Positions 17,292-27,055 of a stretch of 64,000 nt of DNA are shown in pieces (the first letter of the stretch is position 1; each line of letters begins with the position of its first letter). The position numbers and the translations under genes are program-made. The notes beneath the pieces are model-generated. The model ran no database searches. It saw only the letters and a program-made list of their open reading frames with translations, and was not told the origin of the DNA. This stretch comes from Ferranicluibacter rubi (GTDB lineage: Bacteria > Pseudomonadota > Alphaproteobacteria > Rhizobiales > Rhizobiaceae), in the NCBI RefSeq assembly GCF_011603255.1, contig NZ_JAANCM010000016.1, positions 1 to 64,000 of the forward strand, in the 5' to 3' direction.

Positions 17292-17358
17292 GATTTAATA
17301 GGAGGTTCGACGGAGGACGATACCGGTACGAACTTTTTCGAGGTGGAGGATTTCGGAA

Positions 17359-18642
17359 ATGAGCATTGCAGGCCCGGATATTATTGCAGTTCCTTCGGGC
17401 AAGGCGACCGAAAAATCGGTCGGTCTGCCATTCATCCTCACTTACGGGCTTGCCAGTGTCGGCTTCTTCACGGCCGTCATGACGCCCGTTGCCATGACGC
17501 TGGCCATTCGCGTCAATACGCTTGACCCCGCAGGCAAAGGTGCCAGCCTTGGAGCCATCCTCGGCATCGGCGCGCTTTTCGCGCTGCTCGCCAACCCTAT
17601 TTTCGGACAACTCTCGGATCGTACACGGTCGCGCTTCGGGCGACGCAAGCCCTGGCTGGTGGGTGGCGTGGTGGTGGGCAGTATCGCGCAGATTTTCATG
17701 GCCTATACATCGAGCCTCGTGGTGATCGGCATCGCGTGGTGCGTAATCCAGACGGCCTACAACGCCATGCTGGCGGCACTTGTGGCAACCGTGCCGGATC
17801 AGGTACCCGAACATCAGCGCGGTCTGGTTTCTGCGCTTGCGGGCATGTCGATCTATATCGCCCTGCTGATCGGCAGCGCCATTCTGGCCCTGACGGGAAC
17901 CGCAAGCAATGCGATGTTCCTCATGCCCACGGCTATCGGCCTGGTAACGGTTCTCATCTTCGTTCTCGTGATCGAAGATCGTCCCGCCAGAGATGCGCCG
18001 CAGCAGGCTGCACCGGGACTGTGGGAATTGCTGGGCAGCTTCTGGGTCAATCCCGTCAAACACCCCGATTTCGGTTATGCATGGCTTAGCCGCTTTCTGG
18101 TGTTTTTCGGCTTTCCGGTCCTGACATCCTATCAGGTCTATTACCTGATGGATCATCTGAAGGTGGCGGAGGCCGATATCGGCGACATCATGTTCATATC
18201 GACGTTGATTACAGCGATCTGCGTTGTCGGCTCGTCTTTCGTGTCCGGCTACATGTCGGATCGCATGGGTCGCCGCAAGGCATTCGTGCTGGTAGCCGCC
18301 ATGACCTATGCGCTGGGTATTGTGGTCATTGTTTTCTCAAGCGATCTCGCCGCCTTTTACAGCGGTATCGCAGTGACCTCTATCGGCTTCGGCGTTTACA
18401 TGGCGGTCGATCAGGCGCTGGTCGTGGATATCTTGCCGGACCGCGAAACCCATGCGGCCAGAAATCTCGGCGTTCTCAATATCGCCAATGCCGTGCCGCA
18501 ATCGATTGCCCCGGCTGTCGCACCCCTTCTTCTCGCGATCGGTAATGCCGGGGGCCAGAGTTAAGGCGTTCTCTATGCCGTGGCCGCTGTCAGTGCCTTC
18601 CTCGGCGCGCTGGCGATTGCCCCCGTGCGCGGTGTCCGCTGA
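17359..18642 (+). pseudogene. MFS sugar transporter interrupted by a late TAA codon
   Basis: Major facilitator carrier of the glycoside-cation symporter-like group. The frame opens at an ATG after GGAGGA and runs through eleven likely membrane helices; loop motifs GQLSDRTRSRFGRRKPW and SGYMSDRMGRRKAF match the duplicated MFS motif. After 401 codons a TAA at 18562-18564 stops it, yet the same frame continues for 26 more codons (GVLYAVAAVSAFLGALAIAP) to a TGA, which is plainly the last helix. TAC or TAT to TAA is a one-base change. The truncated protein may be inactive, or the stop may be a sequencing error. Pairs functionally with the GH3 enzyme downstream. Confidence 0.85.
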
Positions 18643-18718
18643 CAGGATGCCAAGGACGCGCCATTCCCGATGACTGACGCATCCCTTCTTCCATAGCATT
18701 GCAAAACCGGAGGCTCGT

Positions 18719-21229
18719 ATGATCGAGAATATCCTGAACCAGATGACGCTCGAAGAGCAGGTTTCGCTGCTGGCAGGCGCAGATTTCTGGACAACCGTGC
18801 CAGTCGAGCGTCTCGGCATTCCCAAGATCAAGGTCACAGATGGCCCCAATGGCGCCCGTGGTGCAGGCTCCCTGGTTGCCGGTGTCAAGGCAACCTGCTT
18901 TCCCGTAGCGATTGCGCTTGGTGCGACGTGGAACCCGGAGCTTGTGAAGCGCATGGGTGTTTCGCTGGCTGGCCAGGCGAAAAGCAAGGGCGCATCGGTT
19001 CTGCTGGCGCCCACCGTCAATATCCATCGCTCGGGCCTCAATGGTCGTAATTTCGAGTGCTACTCCGAAGATCCCTTGCTGACGGCATCTCTCGCCGTTG
19101 CCTATATCCAGGGCGTGCAGAGCGGTGGTGTTGCGGCAACGATCAAGCATTTTGCCGGCAATGAATCCGAGATCGAGCGCCAGACGATGTCGTCGGACAT
19201 CGATGAGCGCAGCCTACGCGAGATCTATCTTCTGCCCTTCGAGCAGGCGGTGAAGAAAGCTGGCGTAATGGCTGTCATGTCATCCTATAATCGCCTCAAC
19301 GGCACCTATACCAGCGAACATCCGTGGCTGCTGACTGACGTGTTGCGCAAGGAATGGGGCTTCGACGGCATTGTCATGTCGGACTGGTTCGGCTCCCATT
19401 CAACGGCCGATACGGTCAATGCCGGTCTCGACCTCGAAATGCCCGGGCCCAGCCGTGACCGTGGCGAAAAGCTGGTCAAGGCCGTTCACGATGGCGAGGT
19501 GAAGGCTGAAACGGTGCGTGATGCGGCACGCCGCATTCTGACGCTGCTGGAGCGGGTTGGCGCGCTCGAAACTGCGCCCGATCTTGCGGAAAGCTCACTC
19601 GACCTGCCTGAGGATCGCGCCCTTATCCGCCAGATCGGTGCCGAAGGCGCGGTGCTGCTCAAGAACGAAGGTATTCTGCCACTCGCGCGAACCTCGCTCG
19701 ACAGCATCGCCGTTGTCGGGCCCAATGCCGGTGTAGCCCGCGTCATGGGTGGCGGTAGCGCCCAGATTGCCGCGCATTACACCGTCAGCCCACTTCAGGG
19801 TATTCGCGCCGCCCTTTCCGATGCCAATAGCGTGCACCACGCGGCCGGATGCAGCAATAACCGCCTTGTCGAGGTTTTCGCAGGCGATATCGAAGTTGAA
19901 TATTTCACCGGCCGGGCGCTGGAAGGCACGCCCGTTCACACGGAAAGGGCTGATAAGGGCGAATTCTTCTGGTTCGACCTGCCGTCACCCGATCTCGATC
20001 CCGCAAATTTCTCGGCGCGGATCACCGGGAAATTCGTGCCTTCTGACAGTGGTGAGCATATTTTCGGCATGACCAATGCCGGTCTTGCGAAGCTCTCTAT
20101 CGACGGCAAGCTGGTCGTAAACGGCTATGATGGCTGGACGCGGGGCGACAATTATTTCGGCACCGCCAATAGCGAGCAGCGCCAGGGGCTGGAACTGGAA
20201 GCCGGGCGCAGCTACACGCTGACAATCGACTATTGCTCGCCGGCAGATACCGCCGATGGCATTCACCTGACGGCCATTCGCTTCGGCGTCGAAAAGGCGC
20301 TCGGCGATGCCGCCATCGATGAAGCCGTTGCCAGAGCTGCCGATTGCGATGTCGCCCTTGTCTTCGTTGGCCGTGAGGGTCAGTGGGATAGCGAAGGTCT
20401 CGATCTTCCCGATATGCGCCTTCCGGGCCGCCAGGAGGAGCTGATCGAAAAGGTTGCAGCCGTCAATGCGAACACCGTTGTGGTCCTCCAGACCGGCGGG
20501 CCTGTGGAAATGCCGTGGCTGGACAAGGTTCAGGCCGTTCTGCAAATCTGGTATACCGGCCAGGAACTGGGAAATGCTGTGGCAGATGTGCTGTTCGGCG
20601 ATGCGGAACCCGGTGGCCGCCTGCCGCAGACCTTCCCGAAATCGCTGTCGGACAATTCCGCCATCACTGGCAATCCGCTGGTCTATCCCGGCCAGGATGG
20701 TCATGTGCGCTATGATGAGGGTGTGTTTGTCGGCTATCGCCACCACGACAGCCATGGGGTGGAGCCGCTTTTCCCGTTCGGCTTCGGTCTGGGCTATACG
20801 CAATTTTCTTGGGGTGAGGCGAAGGCATCGTCTACGGTACTCGGTGAGGACGGTATCACCGTGACTGTCGATGTCACCAATACCGGCGCGCGCAAGGGCG
20901 CTGATGTCGTGCAGCTTTATGTGCGTCCGCTGGCCTCGGCTGTCTTACGGCCCGAGAAGGAATTGCGGGCTTTTGCAAAGCTTGAACTTGCCGCGGGCGA
21001 AACCGCGACCGCGACATTGACGGTAACGTTGCGCGATCTGAGCTTCTTCGATGTCGCGGCAAAGGCTTTCCGCTCGGAAGCCGGTAATTATGAGCTGTTG
21101 ATTGCCGCAAATGCCGCCGATATCCGCAGCCGCATCGCCATCGTCAACCCGGCGGAATGGCTGGGTCACGTTACAGACCCTCTATCTGAGGGGCATAGTC
21201 ATCGATCGGAGCCGGGGCATGCGCAATAG
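18719..21229 (+). CDS. Beta-glucosidase, glycoside hydrolase family 3 with PA14 insert
   Basis: 836 aa, probably cytoplasmic (no signal peptide). GH3 N-terminal domain: KVTDGPNGARG, the KHFAGNESEIERQ motif and the nucleophile Asp in GIVMSDWFGS (about residue 222). The C-terminal GH3 domain has VVGPNAG and GREGQWDSEGLD, interrupted by a PA14 carbohydrate-binding insert at about residues 390-540. A fibronectin-III-like domain ends the protein. This architecture matches broad-specificity beta-glucosidases that act on imported oligosaccharides. The start has CCGGAGG upstream. It follows the sugar transporter after about 75 bases and is likely in the same transcript. Confidence 0.95.
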   Translation: MIENILNQMTLEEQVSLLAGADFWTTVPVERLGIPKIKVTDGPNGARGAGSLVAGVKATCFPVAIALGATWNPELVKRMGVSLAGQAKSKGASVLLAPTVNIHRSGLNGRNFECYSEDPLLTASLAVAYIQGVQSGGVAATIKHFAGNESEIERQTMSSDIDERSLREIYLLPFEQAVKKAGVMAVMSSYNRLNGTYTSEHPWLLTDVLRKEWGFDGIVMSDWFGSHSTADTVNAGLDLEMPGPSRDRGEKLVKAVHDGEVKAETVRDAARRILTLLERVGALETAPDLAESSLDLPEDRALIRQIGAEGAVLLKNEGILPLARTSLDSIAVVGPNAGVARVMGGGSAQIAAHYTVSPLQGIRAALSDANSVHHAAGCSNNRLVEVFAGDIEVEYFTGRALEGTPVHTERADKGEFFWFDLPSPDLDPANFSARITGKFVPSDSGEHIFGMTNAGLAKLSIDGKLVVNGYDGWTRGDNYFGTANSEQRQGLELEAGRSYTLTIDYCSPADTADGIHLTAIRFGVEKALGDAAIDEAVARAADCDVALVFVGREGQWDSEGLDLPDMRLPGRQEELIEKVAAVNANTVVVLQTGGPVEMPWLDKVQAVLQIWYTGQELGNAVADVLFGDAEPGGRLPQTFPKSLSDNSAITGNPLVYPGQDGHVRYDEGVFVGYRHHDSHGVEPLFPFGFGLGYTQFSWGEAKASSTVLGEDGITVTVDVTNTGARKGADVVQLYVRPLASAVLRPEKELRAFAKLELAAGETATATLTVTLRDLSFFDVAAKAFRSEAGNYELLIAANAADIRSRIAIVNPAEWLGHVTDPLSEGHSHRSEPGHAQ

Positions 21230-21739
21230 GCGCTAGCTTAACCACCGAGCCATTGCGGTAACGTTTTCCGCAGAGGCTCGGTGATGTATGGCCACATGAT
21301 AGCCCAGGCGCGAGCATTGACGTTGTGATTGAGCGTTCCGATGATGGCCGCTCGCAGAGCACCCAATACAAGTTTGATGCCTCGCCACAAGCAGCACGTC
21401 TTTAATATCTCCGATTGGCGCAATGCGGTACTTGGTGATGACGTTGGCCCTGCGCGGAACTTTCGGCGCATCGCTAATTAGGTTGGCGACAGTTCACCAG
21501 GAGCCAGCACATGACCAGCAAGCCAGACGGCAAGCTGACGAGCGAAAGTGACGACTCTCGGGCCAGTGATGGCGCTGAGGCAGACAAGCGCTGCGATGAT
21601 GCGGTTAAGGCCGCTGACGCGAGAGTGCAGGTGACAGCTAACAGTGAAAAGGCGGTCATCAACGACATGCTGAGGCCGCCGCACCAAGAATACGGACACC
21701 GTCATTCATGGTTACCTTGTCTAAACGATCAGCCTAATC
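21230..21739. other. Gene-poor stretch with a two-part hairpin
   Basis: Fifteen bases after the GH3 stop, ACCGAGCC (21244-21251) pairs with GGCTCGGT (21275-21282), and inside it GCGG pairs with CCGC around a nine-base loop. No T-run follows, so it may be a weak terminator or a recombination-type structure. The rest of the 500 bases has only short frames of no recognisable character; a minus-strand run near 21300-21480 looks like degraded coding sequence. Confidence 0.45.
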
Positions 21740-22309
21740 TTAAACTGCTTCGCCGAGCGTGTGCATGAGGCGGTTCGCCCAACCAAAGATCGCTGAAGAG
21801 AAAACCAAGTCCAGCTGCTGTAGTTCATCGAATCCGACATCGCCGAGCGCTCTTGCATCGTCGTCTGTCGCCTTGGGCGGGGCCGTCGAGAGCTTGGCCG
21901 AGAAGGTGAAGATCGCCTGGAGATGCTCTTCGAGTTCCGCATCAACCCAGTCTGCAAAGATCGTATCGATGACGTCTGCCCGCTTGGTGTGGCTGATAAA
22001 CCGAGATGCGTGGACAGCCGCGCAATAGATACATCGGTTTACGACGGACGCTGCGGTTGCCCCGAGTTCCCGTTCACCCGAAGCAAGCCCGTCCTTGCCG
22101 TACATGATGTCGTTGAAGAGCGGCGAACGGACGGCGAGCGACTCCGGATCATGCGCGAGGGTCAGGACATAGGTGGAGATGCCCTTGCCCGAGGGAGTGA
22201 CCTGCATCGCCGCACGCTGCTCTTCCGTTGCCGTCTCAAGATCGACGGGCACCACGTACGGCTGCCAACGCGGAACCTTGGTGGTAAAGCTATGGATCAC
22301 GTCGCTCAT
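21740..22309 (-). CDS. Alkylhydroperoxidase-domain protein (Avi_7169 family)
   Basis: 189 aa AhpD/CMD-fold protein. The redox-active motif NRCIYCAAVHASRF (Cys-x-x-Cys with the following His) is intact near residue 90-100, which in AhpD reduces peroxides. Family recognition is from the overall pattern of the Agrobacterium vitis Avi_7169 group, which occurs beside the Avi_7170 group, as here. Its ATG overlaps the stop of the upstream CMD gene. Divergent from the LysR-led operon with a flavin monooxygenase and ABC importer; a detoxifying or oxidative role in use of an imported organic compound is inferred. Confidence 0.85.
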   Translation of the reverse strand: MSDVIHSFTTKVPRWQPYVVPVDLETATEEQRAAMQVTPSGKGISTYVLTLAHDPESLAVRSPLFNDIMYGKDGLASGERELGATAASVVNRCIYCAAVHASRFISHTKRADVIDTIFADWVDAELEEHLQAIFTFSAKLSTAPPKATDDDARALGDVGFDELQQLDLVFSSAIFGWANRLMHTLGEAV

Positions 22310-22788
22310 GTTCTTCTCCCGATCAGGTTCATGCCGGCGATCACGCGCACCTGATAGCTTACGAACGCAGCGAGTTCCGACAGCCGCACGATGTCGGCAT
22401 CATCAAGACCCACGTCTCTCAGCGCGAGGATGTCGGCTCGGGTCGCATCGCGAGGCGACACCGTGAGCATGTCGGCGTGCCGGACGATCGCTGCCGTTCG
22501 TAGATCGTCGCTCGTCGCGCCGGGGATCACGAGATGACTTGTCTCCGGCTCGGCGGCGCGGGCGACGAGTGTCTCATAGTGAGCTGCAAGGCTTTCGTCC
22601 GCATTCTGCCGCGACATGCGTGCCGCAAGTGCTGCCCTGAGGCCATGCGAAAGTCCGCCGGGATCCCGAGGAAGGAGAACCGCATCGTGTGCCGCCTGGC
22701 TGAGGCGAAGGATTTCGGCGCGTTTTTCCATGGCGTCGGCCAGAGCAGAGCCCGGCCTCGCAGACACGAGGGTTTCGATCACGTTCAA
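22306..22788 (-). CDS. CMD-domain protein (Avi_7170 family)
   Basis: 160 aa carboxymuconolactone-decarboxylase-like fold. Helices such as DDLRTAAIVRHADMLT and DDADIVRLSELAAFVSYQVR fit the CMD bundle, but there is no Cys-x-x-Cys, so it lacks the peroxidase active site of its neighbour and may be structural or use a different chemistry. It is the first gene of a two-gene operon coupled by ATGA. The 160-base divergent region to the LysR gene contains two palindromes. Confidence 0.82.
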   Translation of the reverse strand: MNVIETLVSARPGSALADAMEKRAEILRLSQAAHDAVLLPRDPGGLSHGLRAALAARMSRQNADESLAAHYETLVARAAEPETSHLVIPGATSDDLRTAAIVRHADMLTVSPRDATRADILALRDVGLDDADIVRLSELAAFVSYQVRVIAGMNLIGRRT

Positions 22789-22896
22789 GACACGCTCCTT
22801 GGCTCATAGAACAGGCGTGAAATTTAGGTAGGTACAGGATCGAAGCATGTCAATCTGGAATGAAGGTCGCCGAGTCATGTGGAATTATTATCTAGG

Positions 22897-22921
22897 AATG
22901 ATCGTCATTTGAGCATGCTCA
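22897..22921. promoter_or_regulatory. Tandem palindromes in the LysR divergent promoter
   Basis: AATGATCGTCATT (22897-22909) is directly followed by TGAGCATGCTCA (22910-22921), both perfect dyads, about 30-55 bases before the LysR start and about 110 before the CMD gene. They are candidate binding sites for the LysR protein. Confidence 0.45.
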
Positions 22922-22950
22922 TGCTTTACTCACATGAAGGAGGGTGATTG

Positions 22951-23949
22951 ATGTCATTCATGCATTCTAGCTCTATAGATGTTCGACAACTCGAGGCCTT
23001 CGCAGCCGTCATGTCCGCCGGAAGCGTGACAGGTGCAGCGCGGCTGCTCGGCCGCTCTCAACCGGCGGTGACCCGGCTCATCCAGGATCTAGAGGCGGAT
23101 ATCGGATACGCGCTCCTGCACCGAAGCGGACCTCGGATAACACCAACGGCACGCGGGCTACTTTTCCATGCAGAAGTAGAACGGCATCTGTCGAGCCTTG
23201 CCCATATCCGCGAAAGGGCCAGCGCAATTGGCTTGGGCGAGCCGGTATCCCTGACGATCGCAGCAACGCCCTCGCTCGCAGCAGGTGTGCTTCCTCAAGC
23301 CATCGCTGCGGTCGCACCAGGGCTGATCCCGCGTCATCTCCACGTACAGGCGCTTGCTGCGGAAAACGTTGTCCAGGCCGTGCTCGCACGTTCGGCGGAC
23401 TTCGGTATTTCAAGCCTGCCGCTGGAACATCCCGGTCTTGACGTCCATTGGGTTGCCCATGCGCCGTGTGTTGTTGCACTTGCTGATAGCGATCCGCTCG
23501 CCAACAGCGAGGTTGTCAAGCTTTCAGAGCTTGCCGCGCGCCGCATCATAACCCTAGCCAACCCGTACCGCCTACGTCATCGCATAGATGAGGCACTGGA
23601 AAAGGCCGGTGTCGAGCCGCAGCAGATGATCGACGTCAATGCATCGATGACGGCTCTGACCATGGTCCGTGCTGGCCTTGGCGTGGCGATCGTCGAACCG
23701 GCAACGGTGGTCGGCGTCCCCATAGAGGGCACGGTGATGCGCATGCTTGACCACGACATCCCGTTTCTGTTTGGGGCAATCTCACCTGCGGCGCTGCCCC
23801 TGACCGCCACCGTCGCGGCCGTGATCGACGCGGCTCGTGCGGTCGCGCTGGCCATGCCGGGCTGCCGCCTGCTGGATGCGGGTGGCGCGGACGCTTTGGC
23901 AGACACGGTCTATGGACCGACCGCTTCGCCTGAAAGAGTGCCGACATGA
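22951..23949 (+). CDS. LysR family transcriptional regulator
   Basis: 332 aa. N-terminal helix-turn-helix is clear: LEAFAAVMSAGSVTGAARLL then GRSQPAVTRLIQDLEADIGY. The effector domain follows from about residue 95. The ATG at 22951 is six bases after AGGAGGG; an adjacent TTG adds only one residue. The stop overlaps the flavin monooxygenase start as ATGA, so the regulator is co-transcribed with the operon it probably controls, while also facing the divergent CMD pair. Confidence 0.93.
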   Translation: MSFMHSSSIDVRQLEAFAAVMSAGSVTGAARLLGRSQPAVTRLIQDLEADIGYALLHRSGPRITPTARGLLFHAEVERHLSSLAHIRERASAIGLGEPVSLTIAATPSLAAGVLPQAIAAVAPGLIPRHLHVQALAAENVVQAVLARSADFGISSLPLEHPGLDVHWVAHAPCVVALADSDPLANSEVVKLSELAARRIITLANPYRLRHRIDEALEKAGVEPQQMIDVNASMTALTMVRAGLGVAIVEPATVVGVPIEGTVMRMLDHDIPFLFGAISPAALPLTATVAAVIDAARAVALAMPGCRLLDAGGADALADTVYGPTASPERVPT

Positions 23950-25427
23950 GCGCTGCGTCCTCTCTCCCAAAAGACCTCGACGCACTTGAAGCGCGGCTGG
24001 CACAGGACTTGGCTTGGCTGGAGCTCCCGGCGAAGTCCTGGGTCCCACCGCGTGTCATCGGCGATCGGCCGGTTATCGACGTCGTCATCCTTGGTGGCGG
24101 TATGGCGGGGCTTGTTGCTTCCGGCATGCTGAAGCGCCTGGGCGTGGCCAACCATGTCGTGCTCGACAAGGCGCCGGCTGGCCAGGAAGGCCCATGGGTC
24201 ACCTATGCCCGGATGCGCACGCTGCGCTCCCCCAAGCAGCTCACCGGACCCGCCATGGGACTGCCGGCTCTTACATTCCGCGCTTACTACGAGGCTCGTT
24301 TCGGATCGGAAGCCTGGGCTGCGCTCGATCGGGCGCCACGCGAAATCTGGATGGACTATCTGATCTGGTATCGACGGGTCCTCGACCTTCCCGTGCGAAA
24401 TGGTGTTTCCGTCGAGGCCATCCTGCCGCGCGCGGATGGCATGCTCGATCTTCACTGCAGCCAGTCCGGCTCGACGAAAACCCTAATCGCCCGTCACGTG
24501 GTGTTGGCCACCGGTCGCGATGGCCTTGGGGGGCCTTATGTGCCGCCGATCTCCAACGACATCGATCGGACATTCTGGGCTCATACTGCGGATAGCATCG
24601 ACTTCTCCGCTCTTCGCGGCAAGCGCGTCGGGGTGGTTGGCGCTGGAGCATCGGCGATGGACAATGCCGCAACCGCGCTGGAGGCCGGAGCGGCACGCCT
24701 CGATATGTTCGTTCGTCGCAGGGAGCTGCCCCGTATCAACAAGTTCACCGGCATTGGCAGCCAAGGCGTCGTACATGGGTTCGCAGGCCTTCCCGACGCG
24801 TGGAAGTGGCGCTTCTTGAACTACGCGATGGGCGAGCAGACACCACCGCCACGCCCGAGCGTCCTGCGCCTCAGTGCCTTTCCGCAGGCCCATCTGCATC
24901 TGCAAAGTCCCATCACGGCGCTCCTTCAGAAGGACGATCATATCCTACTCGACACGCCGAAGGGTCGCTATCGCATCGACTTCCTGATCTTCGGGACCGG
25001 CTTCAAGATCGAGCTGAAAAACAGACCGGAACTCGCAGCCGTTTCACCGTTCATCCGGCTTTGGCGCGATCGTTTTCCCGTGCCGGCCGGCATGCCGAAT
25101 GCAGAACTCGAGTCTTCACCGGATCTCGGCGACGCGTTCGAGTTCCTTGAAACGGTGCCCGGCGCCTGCCCCGCTCTTTCGAAGATCCACTGCTTCAATT
25201 TCCCGGCGACGCTGACCCACGGCAAGCTGACAGGAGACATCCCTGCGGTCAGCGAAGGCGCGGACCGGCTCGCGCGTGGCATCGTCCGGGAGCTTTTTGT
25301 CGAGGATCGGGAGCGTCATTTCGAAAACCTTCAAGCCTTCGACACGCCGGAACTCCTCGGGGACGAATGGGCCGACGACGATGCGCTCCGCGAACCACTC
25401 CGAAAGGACACGGACCTGAAATGCTAG
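23946..25427 (+). CDS. FAD-dependent monooxygenase/oxidoreductase (FMO-like)
   Basis: 493 aa flavoprotein. The FAD-binding Rossmann motif is VVILGGGMAGLVASGML near residue 45, and a second dinucleotide motif, RVGVVGAGASAMDNAATAL, near residue 230 would bind NADPH. The ATG-like LATGRDG and IFGTGFK segments fit the group of flavin-containing monooxygenases. It overlaps both the LysR gene and the ABC ATPase gene, placing it in one transcript with an amino-acid-type importer. Probably hydroxylates or N-oxidises the imported compound; substrate unknown. Confidence 0.86.
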   Translation: MSAASSLPKDLDALEARLAQDLAWLELPAKSWVPPRVIGDRPVIDVVILGGGMAGLVASGMLKRLGVANHVVLDKAPAGQEGPWVTYARMRTLRSPKQLTGPAMGLPALTFRAYYEARFGSEAWAALDRAPREIWMDYLIWYRRVLDLPVRNGVSVEAILPRADGMLDLHCSQSGSTKTLIARHVVLATGRDGLGGPYVPPISNDIDRTFWAHTADSIDFSALRGKRVGVVGAGASAMDNAATALEAGAARLDMFVRRRELPRINKFTGIGSQGVVHGFAGLPDAWKWRFLNYAMGEQTPPPRPSVLRLSAFPQAHLHLQSPITALLQKDDHILLDTPKGRYRIDFLIFGTGFKIELKNRPELAAVSPFIRLWRDRFPVPAGMPNAELESSPDLGDAFEFLETVPGACPALSKIHCFNFPATLTHGKLTGDIPAVSEGADRLARGIVRELFVEDRERHFENLQAFDTPELLGDEWADDDALREPLRKDTDLKC

Positions 25428-26161
25428 AGCTGAAGAACATCAAGCTATCGTACGGAAGCACGCAGGTTCTCAATGGTGTCGATCTCTCCGTAAAGCGCGG
25501 CGATGTCGTGTCGATCATCGGACCGAGCGGCACGGGTAAGACGACCCTACTGAAGTGCATCAACTCTCTGGCTAGACCGTCGTCGGGTACGATCGCCTTC
25601 GATGACGTTCGTATGGACTACCAGAAGCTCGACCGCACGGCGATCCAGGCGATCCGGCTTCGTACCGCCATGGTGTTCCAGCAGTTCAACGTCTTCAAGA
25701 ACATGACGGTCCTCCAGAACGTCATGGATCCGCTCGTGGTGGTCCAGCGCAAGTCGAAGGAAGAGGCGCGCAGGATCGCGTTGGAAGAGCTGGATCGGGT
25801 CGGCCTGTCGAACAAGATCGACAGCTATCCTTCACAGCTCTCAGGCGGCCAGCTCCAGCGGACGGGCATCGCCCGTGCTTTGGCGGTAAAGCCGGACGTC
25901 ATGCTGTTCGACGAGCCCACATCCTCGCTCGACCCCGAACTTGTCGGCGAAGTTCTGAAGGTGATCAGAGACGTGACGTCCTCGGGGATCACCTCGCTTC
26001 TCGTCACGCACGAGATGCAGTTTGCAAGAAACATCTCGAACCGCATCGTCTTCATGGATCGCGGCGTCGTTGCGGCCGACGGCAGTCCCGCCGAGATCTT
26101 CGAAGCTTCATCGAACCCGCGCCTCACCCAGTTCCTCACCACAGAACACTCCATCCAGTAA
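25421..26161 (+). CDS. Polar amino-acid-type ABC transporter ATP-binding protein
   Basis: 246 aa, GlnQ/HisP class. Walker A GPSGTGKTT (residues 33-41), Q-loop AMVFQQFNVF, signature LSGGQLQRTGIAR, Walker B VMLFDEPTSSLDPE and switch His in LLVTHEM are present. The signature has Leu-Gln-Arg-Thr in place of the common Gln-Gln-Arg-Val. I use the ATG at 25421, seven bases inside the monooxygenase gene; a longer in-frame start has no homology. Energises the importer encoded by the next three genes. Confidence 0.93.
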   Translation: MLELKNIKLSYGSTQVLNGVDLSVKRGDVVSIIGPSGTGKTTLLKCINSLARPSSGTIAFDDVRMDYQKLDRTAIQAIRLRTAMVFQQFNVFKNMTVLQNVMDPLVVVQRKSKEEARRIALEELDRVGLSNKIDSYPSQLSGGQLQRTGIARALAVKPDVMLFDEPTSSLDPELVGEVLKVIRDVTSSGITSLLVTHEMQFARNISNRIVFMDRGVVAADGSPAEIFEASSNPRLTQFLTTEHSIQ

Positions 26162-26177
26162 CGAAAGGTTGCCTGAC

Positions 26178-27002
26178 ATGTCATTCCTCGCGTCAACATC
26201 CCGCCGCACCTTCGGTCTCGCCGTTGCAGGCCTCACACTCGCACTTGCGACCGCTGGTCTCGCCCGTGCAGACGACGTCCGCACGATCAAGATTGCGACG
26301 TCCGCCGAATCCAAGCCGCTTTCCTGGGGGGCGATCGGCGTCGAGCCTCAGGGCTATGAGCCGGATGTCCTGAAAGCGATCAACGCCAAGCTGCCACAGT
26401 ACAAATTCCTGATGGAAGGTGCCGCCGACATTGCGCAGGAGACCGGCCTTGCAACGGGCAAGTACGACATGGCGACCGGCGGCTACTATCGGGCACCCGC
26501 CCGCGAAAAGCAGTTCCTTATCCCGGAAAGCCCGATTGGTGCCAGCCTCATCAAGATCTACAGCCGCAAGGACAGCGGCATCAAGGAGATGAAGGATCTC
26601 GTCGGCAAGAAGATCGTGCCCGTGACGGCAGGTGGCGGCATCTACAAGTTTGCGAATGCCTGGCAGGAAAAAAACCCCGACACCCAGATCGAGGTTACCG
26701 CCTCCAGCGCTGGCATTCCTTATCCGGATCGCCTGAAAGAGGTCGAGAACGGCAAATACGACGCGCTGATTTTGCCATCGAACCTCGGCGAGCAGACGGT
26801 GATCGACCAGCAGAAGCTTGAGATCACGGCGAGCGAGCCGGCTGCGATCAACAACACCTTTATCCTGATCCACCGCTCGGAAGAGAACCAGGCACTCTCC
26901 GAAGGCATCGACAAGGCTCTGAAAGAACTGAAGGCTGACGGCACACTGGCGAAGCTCTCGCAGAAATGGTTCGGTGAAGACATCACATCGTACATGAAGT
27001 GA
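26178..27002 (+). CDS. ABC transporter substrate-binding protein (family 3) with twin-arginine signal
   Basis: 274 aa extracytoplasmic binding protein. The leader MSFLASTSRRTFGLAVAGLT has a twin-arginine motif (SRRTFGL) and ends in ARA, so export by the Tat route is likely. The mature part has the SBP_bac_3 pattern (IKIATSAESKPLSWG, then GYEPDVLKAINAKL) and closes with the typical LKADGTLAKLSQKWFG. Ligand probably an amino acid or a small amine; not determinable here. The start follows AAGG by about nine bases. Confidence 0.93.
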   Translation: MSFLASTSRRTFGLAVAGLTLALATAGLARADDVRTIKIATSAESKPLSWGAIGVEPQGYEPDVLKAINAKLPQYKFLMEGAADIAQETGLATGKYDMATGGYYRAPAREKQFLIPESPIGASLIKIYSRKDSGIKEMKDLVGKKIVPVTAGGGIYKFANAWQEKNPDTQIEVTASSAGIPYPDRLKEVENGKYDALILPSNLGEQTVIDQQKLEITASEPAAINNTFILIHRSEENQALSEGIDKALKELKADGTLAKLSQKWFGEDITSYMK

Positions 27003-27055
27003 CGTTGGCAACGACCGGCGATCAGGCCCAGGACTGAAACAAGGAGTGCTCCCCA

